A stretch of 59,379 nucleotides of DNA from Clostridia bacterium (GCA_017395105.1 JAFPWD010000032.1:1-59379); one strand, 5' to 3'. Positions 31,851 through 41,202 are shown, counted from the first letter of the stretch. Notes: generated from the letters alone by a model not told the origin. Program-made: numbers and translations.

Positions 31851-33851
31851 ATGAAGGACGGATTTATAAAAGTTGCGGCATGCTCGCCGAAAATCAAGCT
31901 CGGAGATCCCAAGCACAACGCGGATCTCGTCATCGATGCGATAAAAAGAGCCGCGGCGGAGGGCGTAACGCTGATCGCATTCCCCGAGCTCTGCTTAAGC
32001 GGCTACACGATGGGCGATCTTTTTCAGCACGAGCTGCTGCTCGACTGCGTGGAAAAGGAGCTTCTTCGCATAAAGCGCGAGGTGCAAAAGCTGCATATCA
32101 TAGCGATCGTGGGCGCGCCCGTGCGCTGCAGCGGTGAGCTTTTGAACTGCGCCGCCGTTATTTCGCCGGACAGCTCGATAGCATTCGTTGCAAAGCAGCA
32201 TCTTCCGAACTACGGCGAATTCTACGAGGCGCGCCAGTTTACGCCGATAAAGCCGTGGACGAATGCCGCCGAGAGTCACGGCATCGGCGAGATTGGCACG
32301 CTCATGCCGGTAGGCAGCGTTTTTGCTGTGGAGGATATACCTAATTTCCTTTTCGGCGTTGAGGTCTGCGAGGATCTATGGGTCGTCGAGGCTCCTTCAA
32401 ACCTGATCTCGCTGAACGGCGCGCTGTTTATCGTGAACTGCTCCGCAAGCGATGAGCTGATCGGCAAGGCGGACTATCGGCGAAGCCTTGTTGCCGTACA
32501 GTCTGCGAAAACGAGCTCCGCCTATCTCTACGTCAGCGCGGGCGAGGGCGAATCAACCTCAGATCTCGTGTTCTCGGGTCACAGTATGTGCTTTGAAAAC
32601 GGCTCCTTGCTCTGCGAAAACAAGCCGTTTGATGAGCCGGGCAAGCTGATGATAACCGAGATCGACCTCGGCAAGCTCCTCTATGAGCGCAGGCGATCCA
32701 CCAGCTTCACCGTCAATATCGACTATTCAAACGTGTATGCGCTGAACTGCGGCTACGAGATGCGCGAGACCGAGGATGGATACTTCAACACCATTCCCGA
32801 ATTGCTCCCCGAAACCAAGCTAACAAGGAATTTTGACCGCAACCCGTTCGTTCCGAAGGATTCGCATGAGATAAACGCCCGTGCGAACGATATCCTGATG
32901 ATCCAGGCGATGGGTCTAAAGCGCAGGATGGAGCATATCGGCGCAAAAACCGTCGTTCTCGGCATTTCGGGCGGCCTTGATTCGAGCCTTGCAATACTCG
33001 TTTGCGCCAAGGCCTGCGACCTTATGGGCGCGGACAGAAAGATGATCTATGCGATCACCATGCCCTGCTTCGGCACGACCGCGCGAACCAAGAACAATGC
33101 GATCGAGCTTTGCGAAGCTCTTGGCGTGACCTGCAAAACCGTTGATATAACAGCTTCCGTGCGCCAGCACTTCAAGGATATCGGGCATGATGAAGAAAAT
33201 CATAACGTTGTCTATGAAAACGCGCAGGCAAGGATAAGAACGCTTATCCTTATGGACGAGGCGAACGCCACCAACGGCATGGTCATCGGCACGGGCGATA
33301 TGTCCGAGCTGGCTCTCGGCTGGGCGACCTATAACGGCGACCACATGAGCATGTACGCCGTGAACGCGGGCGTTCCGAAAACGCTTCTTAAATACCTCGT
33401 TCGCTATTATGCCGATACCTGCGGCGATGAGCGTGTGAAGGAGGTTCTTTACGGCATCCTCGATACGCCGATATCGCCGGAGCTTCTGCCCCCCGATGCA
33501 AGCGGCAATATCGCGCAGATAACCGAGGATCTTGTCGGCCCGTATGAGCTGCATGATTTCTTCCTGTATTATGTGCTTCGCTGGGGCTATCCGCCCAAAA
33601 AGCTCTTTAGAGTGGCAAGGGAGGCGTTTAAAGGAAGCGAGTATTCGCCCGAAGTGATACTCAAATGGCTCAAAAATTTCTATAAGCGCTTCTTTACCCA
33701 GCAGTTCAAGCGCAACTGCCTGCCGGATGGGCCGAAGGTCGGCTCGGTATGTCTCTCGCCGCGCGGCGATTGGCGCATGCCGTCCGATGCAAGCTACCGC
33801 ATCTGGATGGATGAGATAGAAGAGATCAAGCCGATAAGCATAATCGAATAA
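31851..33851 (+). CDS. nadE: Glutamine-dependent NAD+ synthetase
   Basis: A 666-residue two-domain enzyme. The N-terminal nitrilase-like glutaminase domain has the Glu in IAFPELCLSGY, the Lys in AKQHLPNYGEFYE and the Cys in FGVEVCEDLW. Ammonia passes to the C-terminal PP-loop synthetase domain with VLGISGGLDSSLAILV, and a TGDMSELALGWATYNGD segment. It makes NAD from deamido-NAD, ATP and glutamine. The length is normal for the long form. It is followed 34 bases later by dnaX and shares a promoter with it. Together with nadK it serves the NAD(P) pool. Confidence 0.95.
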   Translation: MKDGFIKVAACSPKIKLGDPKHNADLVIDAIKRAAAEGVTLIAFPELCLSGYTMGDLFQHELLLDCVEKELLRIKREVQKLHIIAIVGAPVRCSGELLNCAAVISPDSSIAFVAKQHLPNYGEFYEARQFTPIKPWTNAAESHGIGEIGTLMPVGSVFAVEDIPNFLFGVEVCEDLWVVEAPSNLISLNGALFIVNCSASDELIGKADYRRSLVAVQSAKTSSAYLYVSAGEGESTSDLVFSGHSMCFENGSLLCENKPFDEPGKLMITEIDLGKLLYERRRSTSFTVNIDYSNVYALNCGYEMRETEDGYFNTIPELLPETKLTRNFDRNPFVPKDSHEINARANDILMIQAMGLKRRMEHIGAKTVVLGISGGLDSSLAILVCAKACDLMGADRKMIYAITMPCFGTTARTKNNAIELCEALGVTCKTVDITASVRQHFKDIGHDEENHNVVYENAQARIRTLILMDEANATNGMVIGTGDMSELALGWATYNGDHMSMYAVNAGVPKTLLKYLVRYYADTCGDERVKEVLYGILDTPISPELLPPDASGNIAQITEDLVGPYELHDFFLYYVLRWGYPPKKLFRVAREAFKGSEYSPEVILKWLKNFYKRFFTQQFKRNCLPDGPKVGSVCLSPRGDWRMPSDASYRIWMDEIEEIKPISIIE

Positions 33852-33885
33852 GGGCTGAAGGTAAGGGATTGGAAAGCAAAAGCCT

Positions 33886-35493
33886 ATGTCATATAATGCG
33901 CTTTACAGAAAATACAGACCTTCCCGCTTCTGTGAAGTGGTGGGGCAGGAGCATATAACAGAGGTTCTAAAGAATCAGATCCGCTCGGGCAGATTCGCGC
34001 ATGCCTATCTTTTCAGCGGCTCGCGCGGAACGGGTAAAACCAGCACGGCGCGTATCTTAGCACGTGCGATAAACTGCCTCGATCCTGTTGACGGCGAGCC
34101 ATGCCTGAAATGCGAAGCCTGCCTGAAAAACCTTTCGGAGAGCATCGACGTTATCGAGCTGGATGCAGCATCCAATTCTGGCGTGGATCAGATGCGCTCG
34201 ATAATCGAAAAAGCGGAGTTTGCTCCGATAAACCTTAAAACCAAGATATACATAATCGACGAGGCGCACATGCTCTCAAGAAGCGCCGAAAACGCGCTTT
34301 TAAAGACTCTTGAGGAGCCGCCGGAGCACGTTGTTTTCATACTTGCCACTACAGAGCCGCAGGCGCTTGCGGCAACCATACTCTCGCGCTGCCAAAGGTA
34401 TGAATTCAAGCGTCTTTCGGTTGAAAACCTCGCCAATACAACGCGAAAAATACTAAAGGATGCGGGTGCAGAGATCGAGGACGGCGCACTTATGGCGATC
34501 GCCCGAGCCGCCGAGGGCGGTATGCGCGACTGCCTGAGCATCGCCGATCAATGCCTTTCCCTTTGCGGAGAGAATATCACCGAGGCGGATGCACTTTCCG
34601 TGCTCGGAAGCGTAAATTCGGATATCCTTTTTGATTTTGCGGATGCCGTCATTAACGGCGATCAGGCAAGCATCATGGTCGGCATTGATCGCATCGTGTC
34701 CTCGGGGCGCGATCTGGGCGTTTTTATTCAGGATATCTCCACACATTTCCGCTCGCTCCTGTTTGCAAAGGTTCTCGGAAATTGTGCCGATATGATCGAC
34801 TGCACGAGTGAAATGATGCAGCGCTATATCGTTCAGGCGGATACCACGGGCAAGGCGCGGCTCGAGCGCACACTCACGGCGCTTATGAAGCTTCAGCAGG
34901 AGCTTAAATTCGCGATAATGCCGCGCGTTCTGCTTGAAAGCACTCTGCTTGCCGTTTGCCATCCCGAGGAGCGCGCCGAGGCCATAAATCTTACCGACAG
35001 GCTCGAGCAGCTTGAGCAGAAGCTGAAAAACGGCAGCTTCGTTTCAGTCTCTGCCGTTAAGAGGGCTGATGATACCGAAGCTCAAAACGAAAGAATGGGG
35101 GAGAAGCGAGAAGAAATTATCGAGAAGGGCGAGCCCGTGCCGCCCGTAGTTCCAAACAGCTATGAGATCCCCGCCGCTTCATCAAAGGCAAACGAGCTTT
35201 ACAACGGCTTTATGTCCGCTACAATGCAGAACGATATGTTTTTGGGAATGCAGATACAGGCATCCGCTGCGCATTGGTGCGACAACGACACGCTTTATAT
35301 TTGTTTTGACAAATCCAAAGCTTTGGCATATAATACCGTAATAGCCCCGAGCATGAAGTCAAAGCTTCAAAGCATCGCCGCAATGAGCATTGCCCCGTTC
35401 GGCGTTGAAGTGATATTCAGAGAGGGCAGTGTTACGGTAAATCCCGAATTGCCGAGCGAGCTTTTCGGAGTTAAGATAACTGAGGAGGAATGA
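33886..35493 (+). CDS. dnaX: DNA polymerase III subunit gamma/tau
   Basis: The clamp-loader ATPase and organiser. Walker A is GSRGTGKTSTARILARAINC near residue 46. A zinc motif with four cysteines follows (CLDP...CLKCEACLKN), then the Walker B IIDEAHMLSRSAENALLKTL, sensor region ILATTEPQALAATILSRCQR and domain III. The protein is 535 residues; the C-terminal third is variable. No frameshift site producing gamma is evident by eye. Its stop lies two bases before the chosen hisS start, which is unusual company for dnaX; recR and ybaB, the usual partners, are absent here. Confidence 0.95.
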   Translation: MSYNALYRKYRPSRFCEVVGQEHITEVLKNQIRSGRFAHAYLFSGSRGTGKTSTARILARAINCLDPVDGEPCLKCEACLKNLSESIDVIELDAASNSGVDQMRSIIEKAEFAPINLKTKIYIIDEAHMLSRSAENALLKTLEEPPEHVVFILATTEPQALAATILSRCQRYEFKRLSVENLANTTRKILKDAGAEIEDGALMAIARAAEGGMRDCLSIADQCLSLCGENITEADALSVLGSVNSDILFDFADAVINGDQASIMVGIDRIVSSGRDLGVFIQDISTHFRSLLFAKVLGNCADMIDCTSEMMQRYIVQADTTGKARLERTLTALMKLQQELKFAIMPRVLLESTLLAVCHPEERAEAINLTDRLEQLEQKLKNGSFVSVSAVKRADDTEAQNERMGEKREEIIEKGEPVPPVVPNSYEIPAASSKANELYNGFMSATMQNDMFLGMQIQASAAHWCDNDTLYICFDKSKALAYNTVIAPSMKSKLQSIAAMSIAPFGVEVIFREGSVTVNPELPSELFGVKITEEE

Positions 35494-35495
35494 TC

Positions 35496-36752
35496 ATGCA
35501 GATACAGGCGCCGAAAGGAACCAAGGACGTTCTGCCGCAGGACAGCTATAAATGGCAGTACGTTGAATCAACTATTAGAGAGCTTTGCCGTCTTTACGGC
35601 ATAAGCGAGATAAGAACGCCCGTTATCGAGCACACCGAGCTGTTTTTGCGCGGTGTTGGCGACACCACGGATATCGTTCAGAAGGAGATGTATACCTTCA
35701 AGGATAAGGGCGACCGCTCCATCACCCTCAAGCCCGAGGGCACTGCGGGCGTTGTGCGTGCATTTCTTGAAAACCGCCTTTTCAACGAACCGATGCCTCA
35801 GAAGATGTTTTATCTTAATTCGCCGGTTTTCCGCTATGAAAAGCCCCAGGCGGGAAGGCTTCGTGAGCACCACCAGTTTGGCGTGGAGCTTTTCGGCTCG
35901 CCTTCGCACGAGGCGGATGCCGAGATAATGCTTCTTGCGCTCGAGCTTTTGAAGCGGCTTGGCCTTACCGATCTTGAGCTTCGCATAAACTCCATCGGCT
36001 GCGGTAAATGTCGAAAGGACTATAATGCCGCTCTGCGCAGCTATCTTGAAAGCCATATCGATGATATGTGCCAAACCTGCAGATCCCGTCTTGATCGCAA
36101 TCCCATGCGCATCATCGACTGCAAGGAGGAGAAGTGCAGGATCATCTGCAAGGGTGCGCCCCGCACCATAGATTTCCTCTGCGATGACTGCAAGGCGCAT
36201 TTTGATGGTCTAAAACGCGATCTTGATGCCTGCGGAGTGAAGTATACCATCGATACCGATATCGTTCGCGGCCTCGATTACTACACCGGCCCCGTTTTTG
36301 AGATCGTATCAAACAATATCGGCTCGCAGGGTACCGTGTGCGGCGGCGGCAGATACAACGATCTTGTTGGAGAACTCGGCGGTCAGCCCCTTCCTGCTGT
36401 CGGCTTCGGTCTCGGCCTTGAAAGACTCCTGCTTGTTATGGAAAACACAAGTGCGATCTTTCCCGAGCCACCTCGCGTTAAGGTTTATTTTGCAGCCACA
36501 GGCGATGAGGCGCGCCTGCTCGCATTCGATCTTGCAAGGCAGCTTCGCGAAAAGGGCATACCCGCTGAATTCGACCACATGAACAGAAGCATCAAGGCGC
36601 AATTCAAATATGCCAATAAGATAGGTGCTCAGTACACCGTGGTTATCGGCGATGACGAGCTTAATGACGGAGCCGCGAATATCAAAAACATGATGGACGG
36701 CATCGAGAATATGGTGAAGCTCGATGAAATAGTTGATTTCTTTACCGAGTGA
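35496..36752 (+). CDS. hisS: Histidyl-tRNA synthetase
   Basis: A class II aminoacyl-tRNA synthetase. The ATG at 35496 has GGAGG seven bases upstream; an earlier ATG at 35490 overlaps the dnaX stop. The 418-residue protein begins MQIQAPKGTKDVLPQDS. It carries AGRLREHHQFGVELFG, DTDIVRGLDYYTGPVFEIVS (HisA motif), GGGRYNDLVGELGGQPLPAV and a motif 3 segment GFGLGLERLLLVM. A C-terminal anticodon domain begins VYFAATGDEARLLAF. An additional zinc-like Cys-rich loop (CGKCR, CQTC, CKEEKC, CDDC) near residue 170-230 is seen in many clostridial HisS proteins. Confidence 0.95.
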   Translation: MQIQAPKGTKDVLPQDSYKWQYVESTIRELCRLYGISEIRTPVIEHTELFLRGVGDTTDIVQKEMYTFKDKGDRSITLKPEGTAGVVRAFLENRLFNEPMPQKMFYLNSPVFRYEKPQAGRLREHHQFGVELFGSPSHEADAEIMLLALELLKRLGLTDLELRINSIGCGKCRKDYNAALRSYLESHIDDMCQTCRSRLDRNPMRIIDCKEEKCRIICKGAPRTIDFLCDDCKAHFDGLKRDLDACGVKYTIDTDIVRGLDYYTGPVFEIVSNNIGSQGTVCGGGRYNDLVGELGGQPLPAVGFGLGLERLLLVMENTSAIFPEPPRVKVYFAATGDEARLLAFDLARQLREKGIPAEFDHMNRSIKAQFKYANKIGAQYTVVIGDDELNDGAANIKNMMDGIENMVKLDEIVDFFTE

Positions 36753-36758
36753 GCCGTT

Positions 36759-37163
36759 ATGGACGAATCCCTAAGTGCTGTCGGTACCGTTCATGAAATC
36801 AAAGGCGATCAGGCGACGATCGTTTTCAAACGCTCCAAAGCTTGCGGCGATTGCCATGCCTGCGCCTCGTTTGGCGATGGAAACTCAGTTGTCGAGCTTG
36901 AAAACACCCTTGGTGCCAAGGTCGGCGACAGGGTGCGCATAGAGCTTCATTCGGGCGCTGTGTTCAAAGCAAGCCTCATCCTTTACGGCATTCCGCTTAT
37001 CGCGTTACTTTTGGGCGTTGTGCTGGGCAGCAGAATAAGCGATCTTGCCGGTGCTCTGATTGGCATCGGTGCCGCTGCGGCAGCGCTTATTGCTATTCGC
37101 CTGTTTGAGCCGCGTATCAGACGAAAGCACAGCTTCGATCCAAGAATGCTCGAGATACTATAG
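36759..37163 (+). CDS. RseC/MucC-family protein (SoxR reducing system-like)
   Basis: A 134-residue protein. The N-terminal cysteine-rich domain has C29, C32 and C35 in a SKACGDCHACASFG segment, then a small beta region (VVELENTLGAKVGDRVRIEL). Two membrane helices follow (ASLILYGIPLIALLLGVVLG and GALIGIGAAAAALIAIRLF). This architecture identifies the RseC/MucC family, which in Gammaproteobacteria acts on sigma-E and SoxR reduction together with Rnf. In Clostridia such genes often accompany rnf, which is present 14 kb away. Its role here is inferred. It starts six bases after hisS and is followed by a strong terminator. Confidence 0.8.
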   Translation: MDESLSAVGTVHEIKGDQATIVFKRSKACGDCHACASFGDGNSVVELENTLGAKVGDRVRIELHSGAVFKASLILYGIPLIALLLGVVLGSRISDLAGALIGIGAAAAALIAIRLFEPRIRRKHSFDPRMLEIL

Positions 37164-37202
37164 CTTTATTTCGTAACGAACTTCTTAATAATTTGAAATT
37201 TT

Positions 37203-37230
37203 TGCGCGCATAAAAACTGCGCGCATTTTT
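37203..37230 (+). terminator. Terminator after the RseC-family gene
   Basis: TGCGCGC and GCGCGCA form a seven-base stem with a 9-nt loop, followed by TTTTT. Confidence 0.8.
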
Positions 37231-37233
37231 CAG

Positions 37234-37262
37234 TTGCAAAAAATCAATAAGTATAGTAAAAT
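37234..37262 (+). promoter_or_regulatory. Promoter for the lipoprotein cluster
   Basis: TTGCAA, 17 bp, TAAAAT, immediately after the preceding terminator and about 100 bp before the first lipoprotein. Confidence 0.65.
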
Positions 37263-37361
37263 ATATACGGTGTGTTGTTCGCGAATACTATTCGCCGAAC
37301 GGATGTACTTATTAACAGTAATTGTTTTCTGCGCGTTTTAACGCTGAAAGGAGGAGTGAAT

Positions 37362-37805
37362 ATGGCTCCAAGGCTGCGAATGCTTGCCGCTTTCACTGCA
37401 CTGATATTGCTTCTATCCGCTTTCCCGATTGGCTGTGAAACCGCGCCGAAGGAGCTTCATTTCAAGAATGAACTCGAAACCGCTGTAAATATCTATTTCA
37501 GCAGCGCATCTGAGGATGATTGGAGTGAAAAGCCCACGCGGATCGGTGTGCGCAGCGGAAACAGGGTTGGCTTGAGCTTTTCCGATTTCGACGGAGTCTC
37601 GGGCAAGATGGCGGATATCGGTGCGATTGATGAAAACTCTATCAATTACGATATCTACGACATTGTGCTTATCGATGGCGACCTTATCGTGCTGAGCGGG
37701 GATGCTAATGAAGCACGATTCACGATCACGCACAGCGACGGAACGGAGAGCACTTACTTGGCTATAATAAAGCCGACGGGTGACCGATCCATAGCTTTCG
37801 ACTAA
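37362..37805 (+). CDS. Exported protein carrying the NIY-WSE-INYD module (short form)
   Basis: A 147-residue product. The ATG at 37362 has a strong AAAGGAGGAG site. A signal peptide ends with PIGC, so it may be a lipoprotein, though the lipobox is imperfect. The mature part is one domain: INELETA-like NIYFSSASEDDW, SGNRVGLSFSDFDGVSG, then DIGAIDENSINYDIYDIVLI and DGDLIVLSG. The same domain occurs at the N-terminus of the large lipoprotein two genes on. I do not recognise the family; the pattern looks like a small beta-sandwich of Clostridia cell-surface proteins. Function unknown. Confidence 0.7.
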   Translation: MAPRLRMLAAFTALILLLSAFPIGCETAPKELHFKNELETAVNIYFSSASEDDWSEKPTRIGVRSGNRVGLSFSDFDGVSGKMADIGAIDENSINYDIYDIVLIDGDLIVLSGDANEARFTITHSDGTESTYLAIIKPTGDRSIAFD

Positions 37806-37838
37806 TTCCAAACCGAACCATCTTATAGGAGAATCAAC

Positions 37839-38351
37839 ATGAAAAAAGCGTATCGACTATTATCCTTCGCACTTGCTCTATGTTTTGCCGCCGCCTGTAT
37901 CCCGTTTCTTGCCTGCTCGGGCAACAATGATGATGGGGGCGAGCAGCTCAATATTTCCGGCAGCGAAGCCTCTTGGCAGAAACTTACGGTTTTTATTCCC
38001 GATGGCATGGAGCTTGTTGGAGGAAGCGCACTTGATGCATCCGATCCAAACACCGCTTGGGTACAGCGCAAAGGGGATGAGCTCAGCTATTTTCTAATCA
38101 ATATCGTTTCAATGGAAAAGATCGATACCACGATCAAAACCACCAAGGAGCTGAATTCCGGGGATGATATTGAGTTTGATGCGGGAAAGCTCCATTGGAA
38201 GGGTGTTAAGTATAAATATGCCGGAGTTGCGGATTGTTTTCAGGTTTATGCCGATGTGAACGGCAGCTCGGTGCTCGTTTCCGGCTCACGCTTTGCTCAT
38301 GATTCCGCTGAAGCTAATGCGCTGCTGCGCTCGATCAAAATAGCCGATTAG
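37839..38351 (+). CDS. Lipoprotein of unknown function
   Basis: A 170-residue product with a clear type II signal peptide ending in FLAC (Cys26). The mature protein is about 145 residues, with an acidic Gly/Asn/Asp linker and a predicted alpha/beta domain containing ASWQKLTVFIPDGMELVGGS and a final SGSRFAHDSAEANALLRSIK. The pattern resembles small lipoproteins that carry a single ligand-binding or pilus-assembly-like domain, but I cannot name a family. It has a GGAG site and lies 33 bases after the previous gene in the same run. No duplication with neighbours is seen. Confidence 0.65.
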   Translation: MKKAYRLLSFALALCFAAACIPFLACSGNNDDGGEQLNISGSEASWQKLTVFIPDGMELVGGSALDASDPNTAWVQRKGDELSYFLINIVSMEKIDTTIKTTKELNSGDDIEFDAGKLHWKGVKYKYAGVADCFQVYADVNGSSVLVSGSRFAHDSAEANALLRSIKIAD

Positions 38352-38378
38352 TCTTTGCCGTTAAGGAGGCTTTCTTCG

Positions 38379-40325
38379 ATGAAAGTATCGCTAAAAAGTT
38401 TTATAGCTTTGCTGCTCGGTTTAACGATGCTGCTCTTTTGCCTTGCCTGCGACGGCGGCGGTTCGCTTGAACCGTTTACCCGCCCGCCCGCAACAATCGA
38501 TCCGCACCCGAGTTCGACCGCAAGCACCGCTCCGAAGCCAAGCGAAACACAAAACGATGAAGCCGCCTATGTTCAATTCCGAAATGATATTGGCTCGGAG
38601 CTGATCGAGCTTTATATCAGCTCTTCGGAGCTCGGCACATGGGGAGAGCCCGTATATTATGGCATTGCGAGCGGCGAAACGATTCAAATTCGCTTCCTTG
38701 AGTTCGGCGGAGTTCCCGGTGAAAAATACGATATCGGCACGATCGATGAAAAAGGTATCAACTACGATTGCTTCGATGTTGCTTTAATCGATGGCGACAG
38801 CATCACCCTTTCGGGAAACTCCGAAAAGGCGGATTATGTTTTTGAAAGAACGGGCGGCAACGCGCAAACCGTCGCTGCGCAGGTGTATACCGATGGTTTT
38901 GATGACGAGAAACGCTCGGCTTTCATTCAGCCGTATCTATCCACAGCATCCGATTATTCCGAGATAAGCACTAATCGCTATGATATCGGCGTTTCAACGT
39001 CCTTTACTTCCGTTCGCCTAAACGCTCGGGATGCAGAAAAGTTCCCTATGCTCGATCGAGCACTTACAACGCTGAATGAAAGGCGCACCGAAGCCTCGAG
39101 CGAAATTTTTGTCGATTTTGCGGAAAGAGCGGGCGAGGCAAGCTTGTTATCTTCCCTCGCAAGCTTTCCTGTATCCGAATTCAAGGATGATGCGTATGTG
39201 TTCTCATCCGATGAAACCGTTTTGAGTATGCTTTTCGTTCACGGAGAAACGATCAACGGCCAAACCGTGTTAAAATACGATGCTGCAGCGTTCGACCCCG
39301 AGACCGGCGCACAGCTCATGCTGTCCGACGTAGCGGCCGATATCCAAAAGCTCGAGCAAGGTATCTATGCGGAGCTTGAAAAAGCATACGGAGAGATACC
39401 GTTCGATGAGGATGTAGAGCTGATAAGCGAATTCTCAGCGCCTTCCGATAAGCTCGCTTGGACTATAGAGCCATCGGGACTTCGCGTTTTTATCAATGGT
39501 GCTCCGTTCGGTGCCGAGGCAGAGGTTTATTCGGTTTTCCTTTCCTTCTCCGACTACAGCGATATCATATACACGCGTTTCGTTCCCAAATGCGAGAATT
39601 ATGCCTTTGCTTTTCCGCTCGATTTCGAGCTGAGAACTTCTATCGAAGGCAAACTCTCATCTTTGAAAATAACCGCCGAGCTCGACGATGAGCCTGTACT
39701 CAAAATATCTTATAACGCAGTTGAGCAAGCAAGCGAGATCAACAGCGTTTACGAAGTAAAGCCATACTTCGTTCATTCAAACGGCCGCGATCTTCTTTAT
39801 CTCGATATGCTTTCGGATAACGACTATCGTTTCCTTTCGGTCTATTCGCTTGAGGATGATGCGATCGTTCATTTGGGCGAGTTCTACGGCTCATGGGGAT
39901 ACACCTATGAAACCTCGGACGACGCCGCTGTAAGGCTCGTTCAGCCGATGGTCGATCCGGAGAGCTTTGCTCTTTATTCTCGAACAGAGCTTCTTGGCAC
40001 GGCCGACGGAACCAAGATTTATTCCGTAGGTGATGACGGACTGCCGAAAACCGAGGATAAGTACTTCCTTATCATAAGACCGGATATCGAGTTCACTCTC
40101 AAGCAGCCGCTATCGCTTCATTTGGTTACCGAAGCCGGCGATATTGACGTTAGCACCGTGTTGCTCGAAGCGGGAACCGCTCTCAGCTATTTCAGGACGG
40201 ATGGCAGCCGCTTCGCCGATCTTGCCTTGGAAGACGGGAGCTTCGTTCGAGCCATCATCGATGACGGATGCATCGAGTCCGTTCCGATCGAGGAGCTCTT
40301 TGAAGGAATAGTTTTTTCGGGCTGA
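38379..40325 (+). CDS. Large lipoprotein: NIY-WSE-INYD module plus DUF3298-like domain
   Basis: A 648-residue lipoprotein; the ATG at 38379 follows GGAGG. The lipobox is FCLAC, giving Cys24. A Pro/Thr/Ser-rich linker leads to the module also present in the first gene of the cluster: VQFRNDIGSELIELYISSSE, a GEKYDIGTIDEKGINYDCF segment, then VALIDGDSITLSG. The middle (residues about 180-410) has a pattern like the DUF3298/RsiV region (LAWTIEPSGLRVFINGAPFG with FLSFSDYSDII). The last 230 residues are beta-rich and acidic. No catalytic motif is seen. Probable surface sensor or scaffold; the function is unknown. Confidence 0.7.
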   Translation: MKVSLKSFIALLLGLTMLLFCLACDGGGSLEPFTRPPATIDPHPSSTASTAPKPSETQNDEAAYVQFRNDIGSELIELYISSSELGTWGEPVYYGIASGETIQIRFLEFGGVPGEKYDIGTIDEKGINYDCFDVALIDGDSITLSGNSEKADYVFERTGGNAQTVAAQVYTDGFDDEKRSAFIQPYLSTASDYSEISTNRYDIGVSTSFTSVRLNARDAEKFPMLDRALTTLNERRTEASSEIFVDFAERAGEASLLSSLASFPVSEFKDDAYVFSSDETVLSMLFVHGETINGQTVLKYDAAAFDPETGAQLMLSDVAADIQKLEQGIYAELEKAYGEIPFDEDVELISEFSAPSDKLAWTIEPSGLRVFINGAPFGAEAEVYSVFLSFSDYSDIIYTRFVPKCENYAFAFPLDFELRTSIEGKLSSLKITAELDDEPVLKISYNAVEQASEINSVYEVKPYFVHSNGRDLLYLDMLSDNDYRFLSVYSLEDDAIVHLGEFYGSWGYTYETSDDAAVRLVQPMVDPESFALYSRTELLGTADGTKIYSVGDDGLPKTEDKYFLIIRPDIEFTLKQPLSLHLVTEAGDIDVSTVLLEAGTALSYFRTDGSRFADLALEDGSFVRAIIDDGCIESVPIEELFEGIVFSG

Positions 40326-40389
40326 GGCATTGATACCGTCTCTTTCCGAATTCTAAATCAACCGCATTTTATATGCAAAAGGAGGAAAA

Positions 40390-40953
40390 ATGAGTATTTT
40401 TGATGATCTGAAAAACAAGGTGAATGATGCTGTCAAAAAGGCGGCCAAGGATTTCGGCGAGAAGAGATCCGACGTTGTTTTTGATAAACTGCCCGACACC
40501 TACGAGGAGTTTTTGGAGCTTCCGCAGGCGGCGCTTTCCGACCCCTTCGATACCGCTGCTCTGACCGTGCTTGCGTTCTGCTATTACCCCAAGGACAGTG
40601 CACTCAGCCTTAAAATGCTCGACTATCTGCGCGGACCGCGCCCGCTGAGCGGCATGGACAAGCAGTTTATCGCCGATCGCTTCCGCGATAAAGACTATGT
40701 TCCGCGTTCTTACTTCAAGGGATCAACTTATAAGAACGACTACGTCCCTTCGGAGCCGTACACCGTCAGCCCCTTCACCAATCCTCATTCCGATATTCAG
40801 GAGAATATGCTGAGGCTCTGGCTCGAATCCGGCGGTGCGGACAGCCCACGCTACGTGGACGTTCGCCTTGCAAAGGATGGTAAATGGTATCTTTGGGAGC
40901 AGTACATCCTTGCAGGTATCAGGGATCCCGAGAGCAGCAATCCGTGGGCATAA
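40390..40953 (+). CDS. Soluble protein of unknown function (DUF6935-like)
   Basis: A 187-residue cytoplasmic protein with a good AGGAGG site. The N-terminal 25 residues form a charged amphipathic helix (SIFDDLKNKVNDAVKKAAKD), followed by DKLPDTYEEFLELPQAALSD. Then come FDTAALTVLAFCYYPKD and SALSLKMLDYLRGPRPLSGM. The C-terminus has RYVDVRLAKDGKWYLWEQYI. The pattern is like the DUF6935 family of Clostridia by memory, not checked. No signal peptide or membrane helix, which is odd within an envelope cluster. Function unknown. Confidence 0.6.
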   Translation: MSIFDDLKNKVNDAVKKAAKDFGEKRSDVVFDKLPDTYEEFLELPQAALSDPFDTAALTVLAFCYYPKDSALSLKMLDYLRGPRPLSGMDKQFIADRFRDKDYVPRSYFKGSTYKNDYVPSEPYTVSPFTNPHSDIQENMLRLWLESGGADSPRYVDVRLAKDGKWYLWEQYILAGIRDPESSNPWA

Positions 40954-40999
40954 GCCACTTAAGTTTTCATTCCAATCAACAAAAAATGATTAAATTATG

Positions 41000-41041
41000 G
41001 CGGTTTTGCGTTAAACTTGTTTTCAACGGGCGCAAAGCCGC
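41000..41041 (+). terminator. Weak terminator-like hairpin before the protease gene
   Basis: GCGGTTTTGCG and CGCAAAGCCGC pair with a single G-U across a 20-nt loop. It is followed only by TTCGATTTA. Confidence 0.4.
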
Positions 41042-41080
41042 TTCGATTTAGACTATTTGTTGACATTTATCGAAGGTGTA

Positions 41081-41109
41081 TTGCATTTTTCGTATATTGA
41101 GAGTATAAT
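41081..41109 (+). promoter_or_regulatory. Promoter for the clostripain-type protease
   Basis: TTGCAT, 17 bp, TATAAT, about 95 bp before the gene. Confidence 0.65.
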
Positions 41110-41202
41110 TTATCCGTTGAAGTGTGCGCTTAAAACAATAAGCGGCTATGCGCTGAAAACGGCACACTAATTCCAACCAAAGTTTCAAGGAGGTATTTCC
41201 GA

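Noticed and set aside
37272-37361. Earlier start for the first lipoprotein
   Set aside because: The upstream part lacks a ribosome binding site, and the signal peptide begins properly at the ATG at 37362.
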